DNA of 64,000 nt from an uncultured Porphyromonadaceae bacterium (GTDB lineage Bacteria; Bacteroidota; Bacteroidia; Bacteroidales; Barnesiellaceae), in NCBI GenBank assembly GCA_900538555.1, contig UPYI01000016.1:24678-88677 (forward strand), given 5' to 3'. The translations under genes were made by a program, and so were the position numbers. The notes below the pieces were generated by a model. That model searched no databases, was not told the DNA's origin, and saw only the letters and a list, made by a program, of their open reading frames with translations. Of the stretch, positions 35,665-43,545 are shown piece by piece. Numbering within the stretch: the stretch's first letter is position 1; each line of letters starts with the position of its first letter.

Positions 35665-37230
35665 CTACGACAGTTCGAAACAGGAACGGATCGCCCGACG
35701 GATGCGCTCGGCATCCTTCTTGTTCTCTTTCAAGATGTTCAATACCATATTCAGGTATTTATCCTTCGTGCTCAGTCCGCACAACTGAGGGAGGTTGCTC
35801 TGCGTCAGCATGCTCTTCTGATTATACACTTTCAATACCGAACGATAATCGTTCTCCCTCACATACGTTCTGAAACGGTCGCATACCCGATTATACCACC
35901 CTTTCACGTCGGTATCGTCCGTCAGATGCCCGATATGTTCGGCAAACGCATCCACATCGGTAAACCGGCGGTCGATCTGATGTTCCAACGCCCGGCGTAT
36001 CTGGTGACGGGTATGGAGCAATGCCTGCGATTCCAATTCGGCGGCAAACAGCTTAATGACATTCTGGCGCACTTTGGCGAACACCCGGTCGTCGGGTTGC
36101 CGCATTCGGCGGGCTACCGTACGTACCACCCCTTCGAGCAGCAGCAGATTCTCCACCTCCGCCACATCGGGCACGAACACATTCCGTTCGCGCAGATACG
36201 CCACCTCGCGTTCGGTACGCCGGTCACGGTCTACGATTCCATGCGAATCGAGGTGGTGCAAGGCTTTCAGGTCGGCAAACGCCCGTGTAGCTTCGATCAC
36301 CTTGTTGCATCCGCCCAACGGTTTCACCGTCCACTCCGGAAATATATACGGATACAACCGGCTGTCGATACTCGTATTGGCTGTTCCTTCGATAAAAAGT
36401 ACCGGCTTGCGGCTGCCCAGAATATCGAGATAAACCCCTTCGGGCAGACCGTCCTGCGTATGGATGAACTCATAATCCCAAGCGATGCGGTCGGCATCGA
36501 ACGACTTCACCCAGATGCAGACAGAATCTAATCGTGACGATGCAAACTCGATATCGTGAGTCAGGTAAACGAACCGGCAATCGGGACGCAACTCCTCTAT
36601 ACTGTCCCAAAGCGACTTCATGATCGAATGGTGCAGATACATCTCCGGATCTTCCACCAAAATCACCGCTTTCTCCGGAGCCAAAGCCACCGCTCCGATA
36701 TTATACAGCACGGCTTTCTCGCCGTCGCTCAACCGAAGCGGAGCGAAAGGTTCGTTGCCCGATCCGCTCGTAATCTGCAAACTGCCGCCCACGCGCAACA
36801 TCTTGTTTTGCGGGAAAACCGATTCCCACAGCCGCTGCACCGTATCGAGACGGGTTTCGGGAAACGCCGGTTTATCCATATCCAGATATTCGCGTTTATA
36901 TGCCATCAACGTACGGAACTCCTCGCTAAGCAGCAGAAACAGCAACTGTTCGAATTCGGTAGGGATCTCTTGCGAAATATACCGCGAATGCGATACCGCC
37001 TCACGGTACATCATCTCGATGCGGTTTGCATCAGGGCTATCCGGACGCCGATACACACACAAAGCCTTCATCGCCGAGATACGATATGCGGCATCGCCGC
37101 AACTCCGTTCGATCTCCGAACCGAAACGGGTCTTACCCGAACCGTTCGCTCCGATCACCGTAATCGTCCGTTCCGATTCGGGCAGGTCGGCGACCGTACC
37201 ATTTATCTTACGAGGAAGTTTGATTTTCAT
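35665..37230 (-). CDS. ABC-type AAA ATPase with DUF4435 (OLD-like)
   Basis: A 521-residue protein. Walker A GANGSGKT (27-34), an ABC-like signature LRLSDGEKAVLYN, Walker B AVILVEDPEMYLH and H-loop VYLTHDIEF make an SMC/RecF-type ATPase. After it comes DUF4435, with the acidic Toprim-like motif PVLFIEGTANTSIDS and later HGIVDRDRR-E; both acidic sites suggest a metal-dependent nuclease as in OLD-family proteins. Some relatives act in phage defence, but no partner gene (UvrD-like helicase) lies beside it. A TATATTTG box within a repeat hairpin (37330-37337) precedes it. Confidence 0.88.
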   Translation of the reverse strand: MKIKLPRKINGTVADLPESERTITVIGANGSGKTRFGSEIERSCGDAAYRISAMKALCVYRRPDSPDANRIEMMYREAVSHSRYISQEIPTEFEQLLFLLLSEEFRTLMAYKREYLDMDKPAFPETRLDTVQRLWESVFPQNKMLRVGGSLQITSGSGNEPFAPLRLSDGEKAVLYNIGAVALAPEKAVILVEDPEMYLHHSIMKSLWDSIEELRPDCRFVYLTHDIEFASSRLDSVCIWVKSFDADRIAWDYEFIHTQDGLPEGVYLDILGSRKPVLFIEGTANTSIDSRLYPYIFPEWTVKPLGGCNKVIEATRAFADLKALHHLDSHGIVDRDRRTEREVAYLRERNVFVPDVAEVENLLLLEGVVRTVARRMRQPDDRVFAKVRQNVIKLFAAELESQALLHTRHQIRRALEHQIDRRFTDVDAFAEHIGHLTDDTDVKGWYNRVCDRFRTYVRENDYRSVLKVYNQKSMLTQSNLPQLCGLSTKDKYLNMVLNILKENKKDAERIRRAIRSCFELS

Positions 37231-37320
37231 ACGCCATTCGTTTTAAGTAACCGTAAAACCATTTGAAAAGCATCATGTCTGAAAAGAAAATGCGGCTTGA
37301 TAAACAGCCGAACCGCATCC

Positions 37321-37337
37321 TATATTCTACAAATATA
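37321..37337 (-). repeat. Single hairpin of the palindromic repeat family
   Basis: TATATT-CTACA-AATATA, same loop class as the arrays at 33.7 and 40.1 kb. Read on the minus strand it contains TATATTTG (37330-37337), a -7 match for the ATPase/DUF4435 gene; a TTTG lies 16 bp further (37354-37357). Confidence 0.65.
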
Positions 37338-37399
37338 CGGATTTTACTTAAATCAAAACAGTCCCGAATGGCGCATTTTTTGTCCGAAAACTGTCTGGA

Positions 37400-38560
37400 C
37401 TATCGGCTCAACAAACGGGACATCCGTTCCAGTCCATCAGCCAATACCGAGCGGGGGCAGGCGATATTCAGTCGGATAAAACCCTCTCCGCCGGGACCGT
37501 ACAATGTGCCCGAATTGACCAATAGTTTCTCTTCCTCCTCTAAACGCAGTACCGTGCGGTCTGAACCGATACCCATTGCCCGGCAATTGATCCACACTAA
37601 ATAAGTCCCTTCGAGAGGCTGCACCCGATATTGCGGCAACCGTTCGGCAAAAAATCGGCACAAGTATTCGTAATTGCCCCACAAATAATTGCGCAAGGCA
37701 TCGAGCCATTCCGCCCCCTCGTTATATGCAGCGATCGTAGCCACGATGCCGAACGGATTGACATCGCACACCTCATTGATATTGATCGCCCGGTCGATAC
37801 GGCAACGCACCTCGCTGTCCGCCGCCACGATATTGGCGATCTGCAATCCTGCCAGATTGAACGCCTTGCTCGGCGAAATACAGGTCACGGAATTCATGGC
37901 AAACGTTTCGGACAACGAAGCGAACGGTGTATAGTCGTGACCGGCGTAAGTCAGTTCACAATGGATCTCGTCCGCTACCACGAACACCCCGTTGCGCAGA
38001 CAAATATCGCCGATACGGCGCAATTCATCCACCGTCCATACACGTCCAACCGGATTGTGGGGGTTGCACAACAGCAACAGTTTCGCCTTCGGGTCGGCAG
38101 TTTTCACTTCCAGATCGGCAAAATCGATCGTATAACCGTTGTCGTGATACACCAACGGATTCGCACTCATTTCACATCCGTTGTTACGGATCGACGAATA
38201 AAAACAATTATACGCCGGAGTCTGTACGATCACCTTGTCGCCCGGTTCGGTCATAGCCTTGATGACAGCCGACAGAGCCGGCACGACCCCTGTCGTATAG
38301 ATGATCTGCTGCGGATCGATCGTCCAGCGGTGCCGGGACGAAAACCAATGCGACACGGCATCATAATAACTATCCGGCACCCGGGCGTACCCGAATATTC
38401 CGTGCGAAACCCGGCGCTGCAACGCCTCGATAACGGCAGGAGCCGTTTTAAAATCCATATCCGCCACCCACATCGGCAAAACGCCTTCCGCTTCGGGTGT
38501 ATCCCATTTATAAGAACCGGTTCCCCGGCGGGGAACAACTTCGTCGAAATCGTATTTCAT
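37400..38560 (-). CDS. MalY/PatB-type aminotransferase (C-S lyase)
   Basis: A 386-residue fold-type I PLP enzyme. The Schiff-base lysine lies in SPSKAFNLAGLQIAN; other PLP contacts are NPHNPVGRVW and DEIHCELTYAGH. The opening DEVVPRRGTGSYKWDTPEAE is the MalY/PatB signature. These enzymes split cystathionine or other C-S bonds to give pyruvate, ammonia and a thiol; MalY also represses maltose genes in E. coli. The gene starts 2 bases after the MATE exporter's stop, so the two are probably co-expressed. Confidence 0.93.
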   Translation of the reverse strand: MKYDFDEVVPRRGTGSYKWDTPEAEGVLPMWVADMDFKTAPAVIEALQRRVSHGIFGYARVPDSYYDAVSHWFSSRHRWTIDPQQIIYTTGVVPALSAVIKAMTEPGDKVIVQTPAYNCFYSSIRNNGCEMSANPLVYHDNGYTIDFADLEVKTADPKAKLLLLCNPHNPVGRVWTVDELRRIGDICLRNGVFVVADEIHCELTYAGHDYTPFASLSETFAMNSVTCISPSKAFNLAGLQIANIVAADSEVRCRIDRAININEVCDVNPFGIVATIAAYNEGAEWLDALRNYLWGNYEYLCRFFAERLPQYRVQPLEGTYLVWINCRAMGIGSDRTVLRLEEEEKLLVNSGTLYGPGGEGFIRLNIACPRSVLADGLERMSRLLSR

Positions 38561-38562
38561 AT

Positions 38563-39999
38563 CTATACTGTTTTTTCCTGCAATTTACCGATCCACTTTC
38601 CTCGCCACAAACGGATAAGGAATATCAGACCTCTGAAACAAAGTTCGATGCTCATTGCCAGCCAGACACCTTTCAATCCCATCGTAGGAGCAAGGAGCGA
38701 TGCCAGCACCAACCGTACGCCCCAGATACTGAACAGATTCATCAAACTGGGAACAAGCGTATTGCCCACACCCACAAAAACGCCGTAAGTCACAATAGCC
38801 GCCGCGAACATCGGTTCGGCATAAGCCTCTATACGCAATATCTCCACGCCCAACACCCGTATTTCTTCCACCGGGGTCATCACACCGATAATTTGCGGTG
38901 CGGCAACATACAGCACAACTCCCATCAGCCCCATAATCGTCATCCCCGATATGACCGTAATGTTGGAAAAACGCCGGAGCAGCCGTACCCGACCGGCTCC
39001 CAGGCTCTGTCCGACCAATGTCGTTGCCGCCTCCGAAATTCCGTAACCCGGCATGTAGCAAAGGCTTTCGGCAATAATGGCAAACGAATTGGCTGCAATG
39101 GCAATCACTCCGAGCGGCGCCACAATCACCGTCGTCATAATCTGTGCACTGCATATCGCAATATGTTCCAACCCCATCGGCAACCCGATACGGGCTGCAT
39201 TGCGCAAAGTAGAACGCTGGGGAAGGAAACGCCCCGTTTCGCCGGTAAGTTTCAACATCGGCGAACGACGGAAAAGATACCACAACATCAATCCGCAGGT
39301 CACTGTTTCAGCCGATACCGTACCCAATGCCGCCCCCTCGACACCCAACCCGGCTCCCGGAACGACAACGGGCGAACCGAAAAGCATCATTTCCCGTGTC
39401 GGGAATATCAGGAAAAAATTGAATATCACATCGAGCAGGCACATCAACACATTCAGCAGGCTCGGCACACGCATGTTGCCGCTGCAACGGAGCATCCCTC
39501 CCGCCAGAAAATTCAACTGTAATGCCGGCAGGAACGAAGAGAATATACGGAAGTAAAGTGTCGAATCGCGCCGGATCACCTCGTCACCGCCCAGCCATCC
39601 GGGCAATGCTCCGCTGACGGCAACACCCAATGCCGCCATCAACAACCCGAATACCGTCAATGCCGTGACCGACTGCCGAAGCACTTTCCGCGCCCGGACA
39701 AAGTCGCCCGCACCGATCAGGTGCGCCACCTGCACCGAAAAACCGGTAGCCGCCGCTGCACACACGCCGCCGAACAGCCATGTCGTAGTCGAGACCAAGC
39801 CGATAGAAGCGGAAGCATTCGCACCCAGACTTCCCACCATAGACGCGTCGATATACTCCATCGCTATGGACGAGAACTGCGCCAATATAGCAGGCACACT
39901 CAAATAGGCAGCCAATTGAAACTGCTGCCGCCACGACATCGGCTGCCCCTCGCGTATCAGCGACAACAGCCGGTCGGTACGTTTCTTCCCTTTTCCCAT
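38563..39999 (-). CDS. MATE-family efflux transporter
   Basis: A 478-residue inner-membrane antiporter with two halves of six helices. Conserved features are VGSLGANASASIGLVS in the first half and VAPLGVIAIAANSFAI in the second, with the E/Q-containing loops of the DinF/NorM group. It exports cationic or hydrophobic drugs using H+ or Na+. I chose ATG 39999 (MGKGKKRTDRL) rather than 40011; either is possible. It lies downstream of a repeat array that may carry its promoter. Confidence 0.93.
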   Translation of the reverse strand: MGKGKKRTDRLLSLIREGQPMSWRQQFQLAAYLSVPAILAQFSSIAMEYIDASMVGSLGANASASIGLVSTTTWLFGGVCAAAATGFSVQVAHLIGAGDFVRARKVLRQSVTALTVFGLLMAALGVAVSGALPGWLGGDEVIRRDSTLYFRIFSSFLPALQLNFLAGGMLRCSGNMRVPSLLNVLMCLLDVIFNFFLIFPTREMMLFGSPVVVPGAGLGVEGAALGTVSAETVTCGLMLWYLFRRSPMLKLTGETGRFLPQRSTLRNAARIGLPMGLEHIAICSAQIMTTVIVAPLGVIAIAANSFAIIAESLCYMPGYGISEAATTLVGQSLGAGRVRLLRRFSNITVISGMTIMGLMGVVLYVAAPQIIGVMTPVEEIRVLGVEILRIEAYAEPMFAAAIVTYGVFVGVGNTLVPSLMNLFSIWGVRLVLASLLAPTMGLKGVWLAMSIELCFRGLIFLIRLWRGKWIGKLQEKTV

Positions 40000-40022
40000 T
40001 AAAATCTGCAAATTCTCCGGGG

Positions 40023-40233
40023 GTAAAAATAATGCAAGCCGAATACAAAGACAAGTTTACTTGATCTATGTTGAGGCGCAGCTTATTTTCTGTAAAAATA
40101 ATGCAAATCGAGAGCAGAGGTATCAAACTCGTTTGAATAACTCTGCCGAGATGCAGCTTATTTTCTGTAAAGATAATGCAAGCCGTACACAGAAACAAGT
40201 TTACTCGATCTATGTTAAGACAGCGGTGCTGTC
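40023..40233 (-). repeat. Second palindromic repeat array, reverse orientation
   Basis: From left: a half hairpin (40023-40035), beta spacer, hairpin 40081-40104, alpha spacer, hairpin 40156-40179, beta spacer, then a different hairpin GACAGC-GGT-GCTGTC at 40219-40233. Stems are TTATTTT with AAAATAA or AAGATAA (G-T), replacing TTATCTT/AAGATAA of the first array. Spacer palindromes also change in step (TCAAAC-G? loop; CAAGT/ACTTG for GAGT/ACTC). Sense orientation points to the MATE gene at 39999. Confidence 0.85.
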
Positions 40234-40280
40234 GAAATGCAAGCCCCGTTAAGGTTTGTCAGAAAGGCTAATCTGCTGCG

Positions 40281-41123
40281 CTACAAAGTCTTTATCACAC
40301 AATCGGCAGGAGCTTTGATATGCTCGTCGAGAATAATTTCGCCGAAACTCTCGGCAACGATACTTCCCGTTGTCGGATTCTTCACGCTACGCACCGCACT
40401 ATCGATCGTTGCCTGCACGCTGCTGCACTCGAAAGCCAGATCGCAATCGTCAGCCATCGTACAATTTTCCAGAATCAGATCGTGTGCATAACAGAGCGGT
40501 TGCGTACCCGAAATTTTGCAATTCACCAGACGCAGCCGACGCGAATGCCAGCCGAGATACTCCCCGATCAATTCCGAGTCGTAAACCGTCACATCCTCCG
40601 TATTCCAAAAAGCGTCCTTCGAATAGATGACCGCATTGCGGATCTCCACGTTTTTACAATACTGAAACGAATAATTGCCCTGCTGACGATAATCCTCGAT
40701 ACGAATATTCTCGCTGTGCATGAACAGGTAGTCCGCCTTTTCCACCTCTACCCGCTTCAAATCCACATTGCGGCAATGCCACAATGTCTCTTCGGCATCG
40801 GGAATACGGACATTCTCCAAACGGATTCCATCCATTTCGCGAAACATTTTCGGTGCCTCCACCAACGTATCGGACATGCTCAAATCGCGCGAATACCACA
40901 AGGCTGCCCGCGCCCCTTGGGTGAACAGGCAATTTTTCACCGTAAAACCGTTTACATGCCAGTACGGATATTTCCCTTCGAAGCGGCAATTCTCTGCTTC
41001 GATATTACTACACTCTTTCAATGCCGACTCTCCGGCATGTATCGTTACGTTTTCCAAACGAAGATCGTGCGACGCGAACAACGGACGTTCGCCGCCAAAT
41101 TCCATATTCGAGATAGTTTGCAT
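40281..41123 (-). CDS. DUF3737-family protein
   Basis: A 280-residue protein starting MQTISNMEFGGERPLFASHD, the DUF3737 signature. It consists of short repeats of the form (L/I)-x-(L/V)-E/K-N-(V/C) every 20 or so residues (LRLENVTI, IEAENCRF, FTVKNCLF, IRLENVRI, VDLKRVEV, VEIRNAVI, LRLVNCKI, LILENCTM), so it should be a right-handed beta-helix. No signal peptide; cytosolic. Function unknown. The start follows the family N terminus; the frame is open further upstream. Confidence 0.9.
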   Translation of the reverse strand: MQTISNMEFGGERPLFASHDLRLENVTIHAGESALKECSNIEAENCRFEGKYPYWHVNGFTVKNCLFTQGARAALWYSRDLSMSDTLVEAPKMFREMDGIRLENVRIPDAEETLWHCRNVDLKRVEVEKADYLFMHSENIRIEDYRQQGNYSFQYCKNVEIRNAVIYSKDAFWNTEDVTVYDSELIGEYLGWHSRRLRLVNCKISGTQPLCYAHDLILENCTMADDCDLAFECSSVQATIDSAVRSVKNPTTGSIVAESFGEIILDEHIKAPADCVIKTL

Positions 41124-41128
41124 ATCTA

Positions 41129-41162
41129 ATATTTTATAGAATATATGAGGCGGCTCGGCATA
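41129..41162. repeat. Degenerate copy of the palindromic repeat family
   Basis: ATATT-ATAG-containing hairpin (41129-41144) followed by GAGGCGGCTCGGCATA (41147-41162), the reverse complement of bases 33604-33619 beside the hairpin at 33620. It lies between the DUF3737 gene and the CMD/cupin gene. Confidence 0.65.
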
Positions 41163-41194
41163 GCATAATGTGAAACCTTCCGCCATATTTTCTG

Positions 41195-42019
41195 TTACTT
41201 TTCCAACCGGTCGTACTCCTCGTCCGTAACCGGTTCGAGCCATTCGTTCGATGTATTTTCCCCTTCCACTTCAAAGGCAAGATGGGCGAACCAACTATCG
41301 GCAGCCGCTCCGTGCCAATGTTTTACATTGGCGGGAATATGAATTACTGTTCCGGGCAGAATCTCCACAGCCGGCTTACCCTCTTCCTGATACCAGCCGC
41401 GACCTGCCACCCCGATCAGCATCTGACCGCCTCCCCGGGTAGCACGATGAATATGCCAGTTGTTGCGGCAACGCGGTTCGAACGTCACATTGGCTATCGA
41501 CACCTGCTCGCGCGAAACCGGAGCCAGATAGCTGTTCCCCACGAAATACTTCGCATAAGCCGTATTCGGCTCTCCTATCGGGAAAATCATCTCGCGCTGA
41601 AACGCCGACTTCGCATCTTCGCCGGTCGTATCGTCCGCCCATACCTCTTTCGCCAGACGGAAAGCCGCCCAAGCCTTAGGCCATCCGGCATAAAATCCGA
41701 TGTGCGTGATTATCTCGGCTATTTCCGTACGGGTGATCCCGTTGTTCTTCGCCGATTGCAGATGGAAAGTCAGAGAACTGTCGGTGATCCCTTGACTGAT
41801 GAGCGATGTAATCGTCACTAAACTACGGTCGCGCAATCCGAGTTTATCGGTACGGCTCCACACCTCGCCGAACAAAACATCATCGTTCAGTTCCGCAAAT
41901 TTAGGGGCGAAATCGCCAAGTTGATCCCGCCCGGCTGTCTGTTTAATCTTTTCTTGTGCCATAACAAAAGGAATATGTATAACCAATGCGACAATCGCAA
42001 AAATAACACGTCGTTTCAT
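41195..42019 (-). CDS. Secreted carboxymuconolactone decarboxylase/cupin fusion
   Basis: A 274-residue protein with a signal peptide (MKRRVIFAIVALVIHIPFVM then AQ). Residues about 35-130 are an AhpD/CMD-like helical domain (LGLRDRSLVTITSLISQGIT, THIGFYAGWPKAWAAF), without the CXXC of AhpD. Residues about 170-255 are a cupin (FEPRCRNNWHIHRATRGGGQ, IHIPANVKHWHGAA) with metal-binding histidines. CMD-cupin fusions are usually cytosolic; a periplasmic location is notable. The substrate is unknown. Start at 42019 chosen for the signal peptide. Confidence 0.88.
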   Translation of the reverse strand: MKRRVIFAIVALVIHIPFVMAQEKIKQTAGRDQLGDFAPKFAELNDDVLFGEVWSRTDKLGLRDRSLVTITSLISQGITDSSLTFHLQSAKNNGITRTEIAEIITHIGFYAGWPKAWAAFRLAKEVWADDTTGEDAKSAFQREMIFPIGEPNTAYAKYFVGNSYLAPVSREQVSIANVTFEPRCRNNWHIHRATRGGGQMLIGVAGRGWYQEEGKPAVEILPGTVIHIPANVKHWHGAAADSWFAHLAFEVEGENTSNEWLEPVTDEEYDRLEK

Positions 42020-42211
42020 ATCCGTCATTTTAAAATTCATACGATTCGAAAACACATTCTTATTCTGTTGCAAATTTATCGGGTATCGGTCGAATACATC
42101 GTATCCGGATTACAGATTTTCTTACCCGAAGCCACGTTTTTCATGGCGTTATCCGCACGCTGCGCAATTCTAAAAAATAGTGAACTTGATGTTTATCACA
42201 AACAAAAAAAC

Positions 42212-42219
42212 TATCTTTG
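42212..42219 (+). promoter_or_regulatory. -7 promoter element of ribE, within a palindrome
   Basis: TATCTTTG matches TAnnTTTG. It lies in TATCTT-TGTAT-AAGATA, like the hairpins of the 33.7-kb array. GTTTATC is near the -33 position; leader about 45 bases. Confidence 0.5.
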
Positions 42220-42264
42220 TATAAGATAAATCAGACACATTATTGAACTTAACCCTATACTGAT

Positions 42265-42876
42265 ATGTTTTCCGGAATAGTAGAAGAAGCAGCCACGGTA
42301 ACCGGTCTGCGTTACGATAACGGTAATTTGCACCTCACGCTGCAATGTTCATTTACCGATGAATTGAAAATCGACCAAAGCGTAGCTCACAACGGCGTTT
42401 GCCTCACCGTTGTCAGCATCGACGGCGACCGATATACGGTTACTGCCATCGAAGAGACTTTACAGCGCAGCAACCTCGGGCTGTTGAAAGTCGGCGACAA
42501 GGTCAATCTCGAACGCAGCATGCAGGTGAACGGCAGACTGGACGGACATATCGTACAAGGACATGTAGACCAAACCGCACGCTGTCTTTCGGTCGTAGAA
42601 GAGAACGGCAGTTGGCGTTACACGTTCGCATACGATTTCTCGCCCGAAATGGCAGCAAAGGGATATACCACCGTCGAAAAAGGTTCGGTCACCGTCAATG
42701 GCGTAAGCCTCACGGTCTGCAACTCGCAGCCCGACCGCTTCGAAGTGGCGATCATTCCCTACACGCACGAGCACACCAATTTCCACCGCATCGAAGCGGG
42801 CAGTATCGTGAATCTCGAATTCGACATTATCGGCAAATACCTGAGCAATATGATGCGGTACATCCAGCCGCAATAG
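42265..42876 (+). CDS. ribE: Riboflavin synthase, alpha subunit
   Basis: A 203-residue enzyme converting two 6,7-dimethyl-8-ribityllumazines to riboflavin. It has two lumazine-binding repeats: first MFSGIVEEAATV, with HNGVCLTVVS, then GHIVQGHVDQTARC, with NGVSLTVCNS. No FMN riboswitch was recognised in the 245-base upstream gap. A nitroreductase (an FMN enzyme) gene follows after 30 bases, probably in the same transcript. Confidence 0.96.
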   Translation: MFSGIVEEAATVTGLRYDNGNLHLTLQCSFTDELKIDQSVAHNGVCLTVVSIDGDRYTVTAIEETLQRSNLGLLKVGDKVNLERSMQVNGRLDGHIVQGHVDQTARCLSVVEENGSWRYTFAYDFSPEMAAKGYTTVEKGSVTVNGVSLTVCNSQPDRFEVAIIPYTHEHTNFHRIEAGSIVNLEFDIIGKYLSNMMRYIQPQ

Positions 42877-42906
42877 CTCTGTGCCGGTACTAAAAAACAA
42901 TAGCGT

Positions 42907-43455
42907 ATGAACGATTTTCTTCAATTGGTCTCGCAACGGCAAAGCGATCGGGCTTTCGATCCCGAACGCCCCGTCGAACGCGAAAAAATCGAGCGGATAC
43001 TCGAATCCGCCCGACTGGCACCTTCGGCTTGCAATGCACAGCCGTGGCATTTCATCGTAGTAGACCAGCCGGATCTATGCCGGAAAGTAGCCGATGCGGT
43101 AGCCAGCAAGGTATTGGGCATGAACCATTTCACGAAACAAGCCCCGGTGCATATTCTCGTCGTGGAAGAGCGTCCGAACTTCACTTCGGGCATAGGCGGA
43201 CTGATTAAAGACAAACAGTTCCCGTTGGTCGATATCGGCATAGCCGCAGCGCACATTACGCTGGCTGCCACCGACGAAGGATTAGGGAGCTGCATACTCG
43301 GATGGTTCGATGAAAAAGAGGTGCGCAAGCTGCTCGACATCCCGAAAAACAAACGGGTATTGCTCGACATCGTAATCGGATACTCTACCCAACTGCATCG
43401 CGAAAAGAAACGCAAGCAGGCACAAGAAGTGATCAGCTACAACCGCTACGAATAG
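42907..43455 (+). CDS. Nitroreductase-family FMN oxidoreductase
   Basis: A 182-residue flavin reductase. FMN-binding features are RQSDRAFDP near the N terminus, SARLAPSACNAQPWHFIVV and DIGIAAAHITLAATDEGLGS, then IPKNKRVLLDIVIGY near the end. These dimeric enzymes reduce nitro compounds, quinones or other acceptors with NAD(P)H; the natural substrate is not clear. It lies directly after ribE and ends before a very strong terminator. Confidence 0.92.
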   Translation: MNDFLQLVSQRQSDRAFDPERPVEREKIERILESARLAPSACNAQPWHFIVVDQPDLCRKVADAVASKVLGMNHFTKQAPVHILVVEERPNFTSGIGGLIKDKQFPLVDIGIAAAHITLAATDEGLGSCILGWFDEKEVRKLLDIPKNKRVLLDIVIGYSTQLHREKKRKQAQEVISYNRYE

Positions 43456-43474
43456 GCGGTACGGCGAATCCCCT

Positions 43475-43520
43475 AAAAAACAGACCTCGCTGCAAGCATT
43501 TGCAGCGAGGTCTGTTTTTT
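43475..43520. terminator. Bidirectional terminator between nitroreductase and giant adhesin
   Basis: Perfect 21-bp arms (43475-43495 and 43500-43520) with a 4-base loop; A-run on the left, T-run on the right. Separates convergent genes. Confidence 0.95.
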
Positions 43521-43545
43521 ATATCCGATTTGTTCCGGCTCGTCT

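Noticed and set aside
42020..42264. FMN riboswitch before ribE
   Set aside because: The conserved FMN-aptamer blocks (AGGGGCAGGGTGAAATTCC-like) are absent; the promoter sits only 45 bases from the gene.
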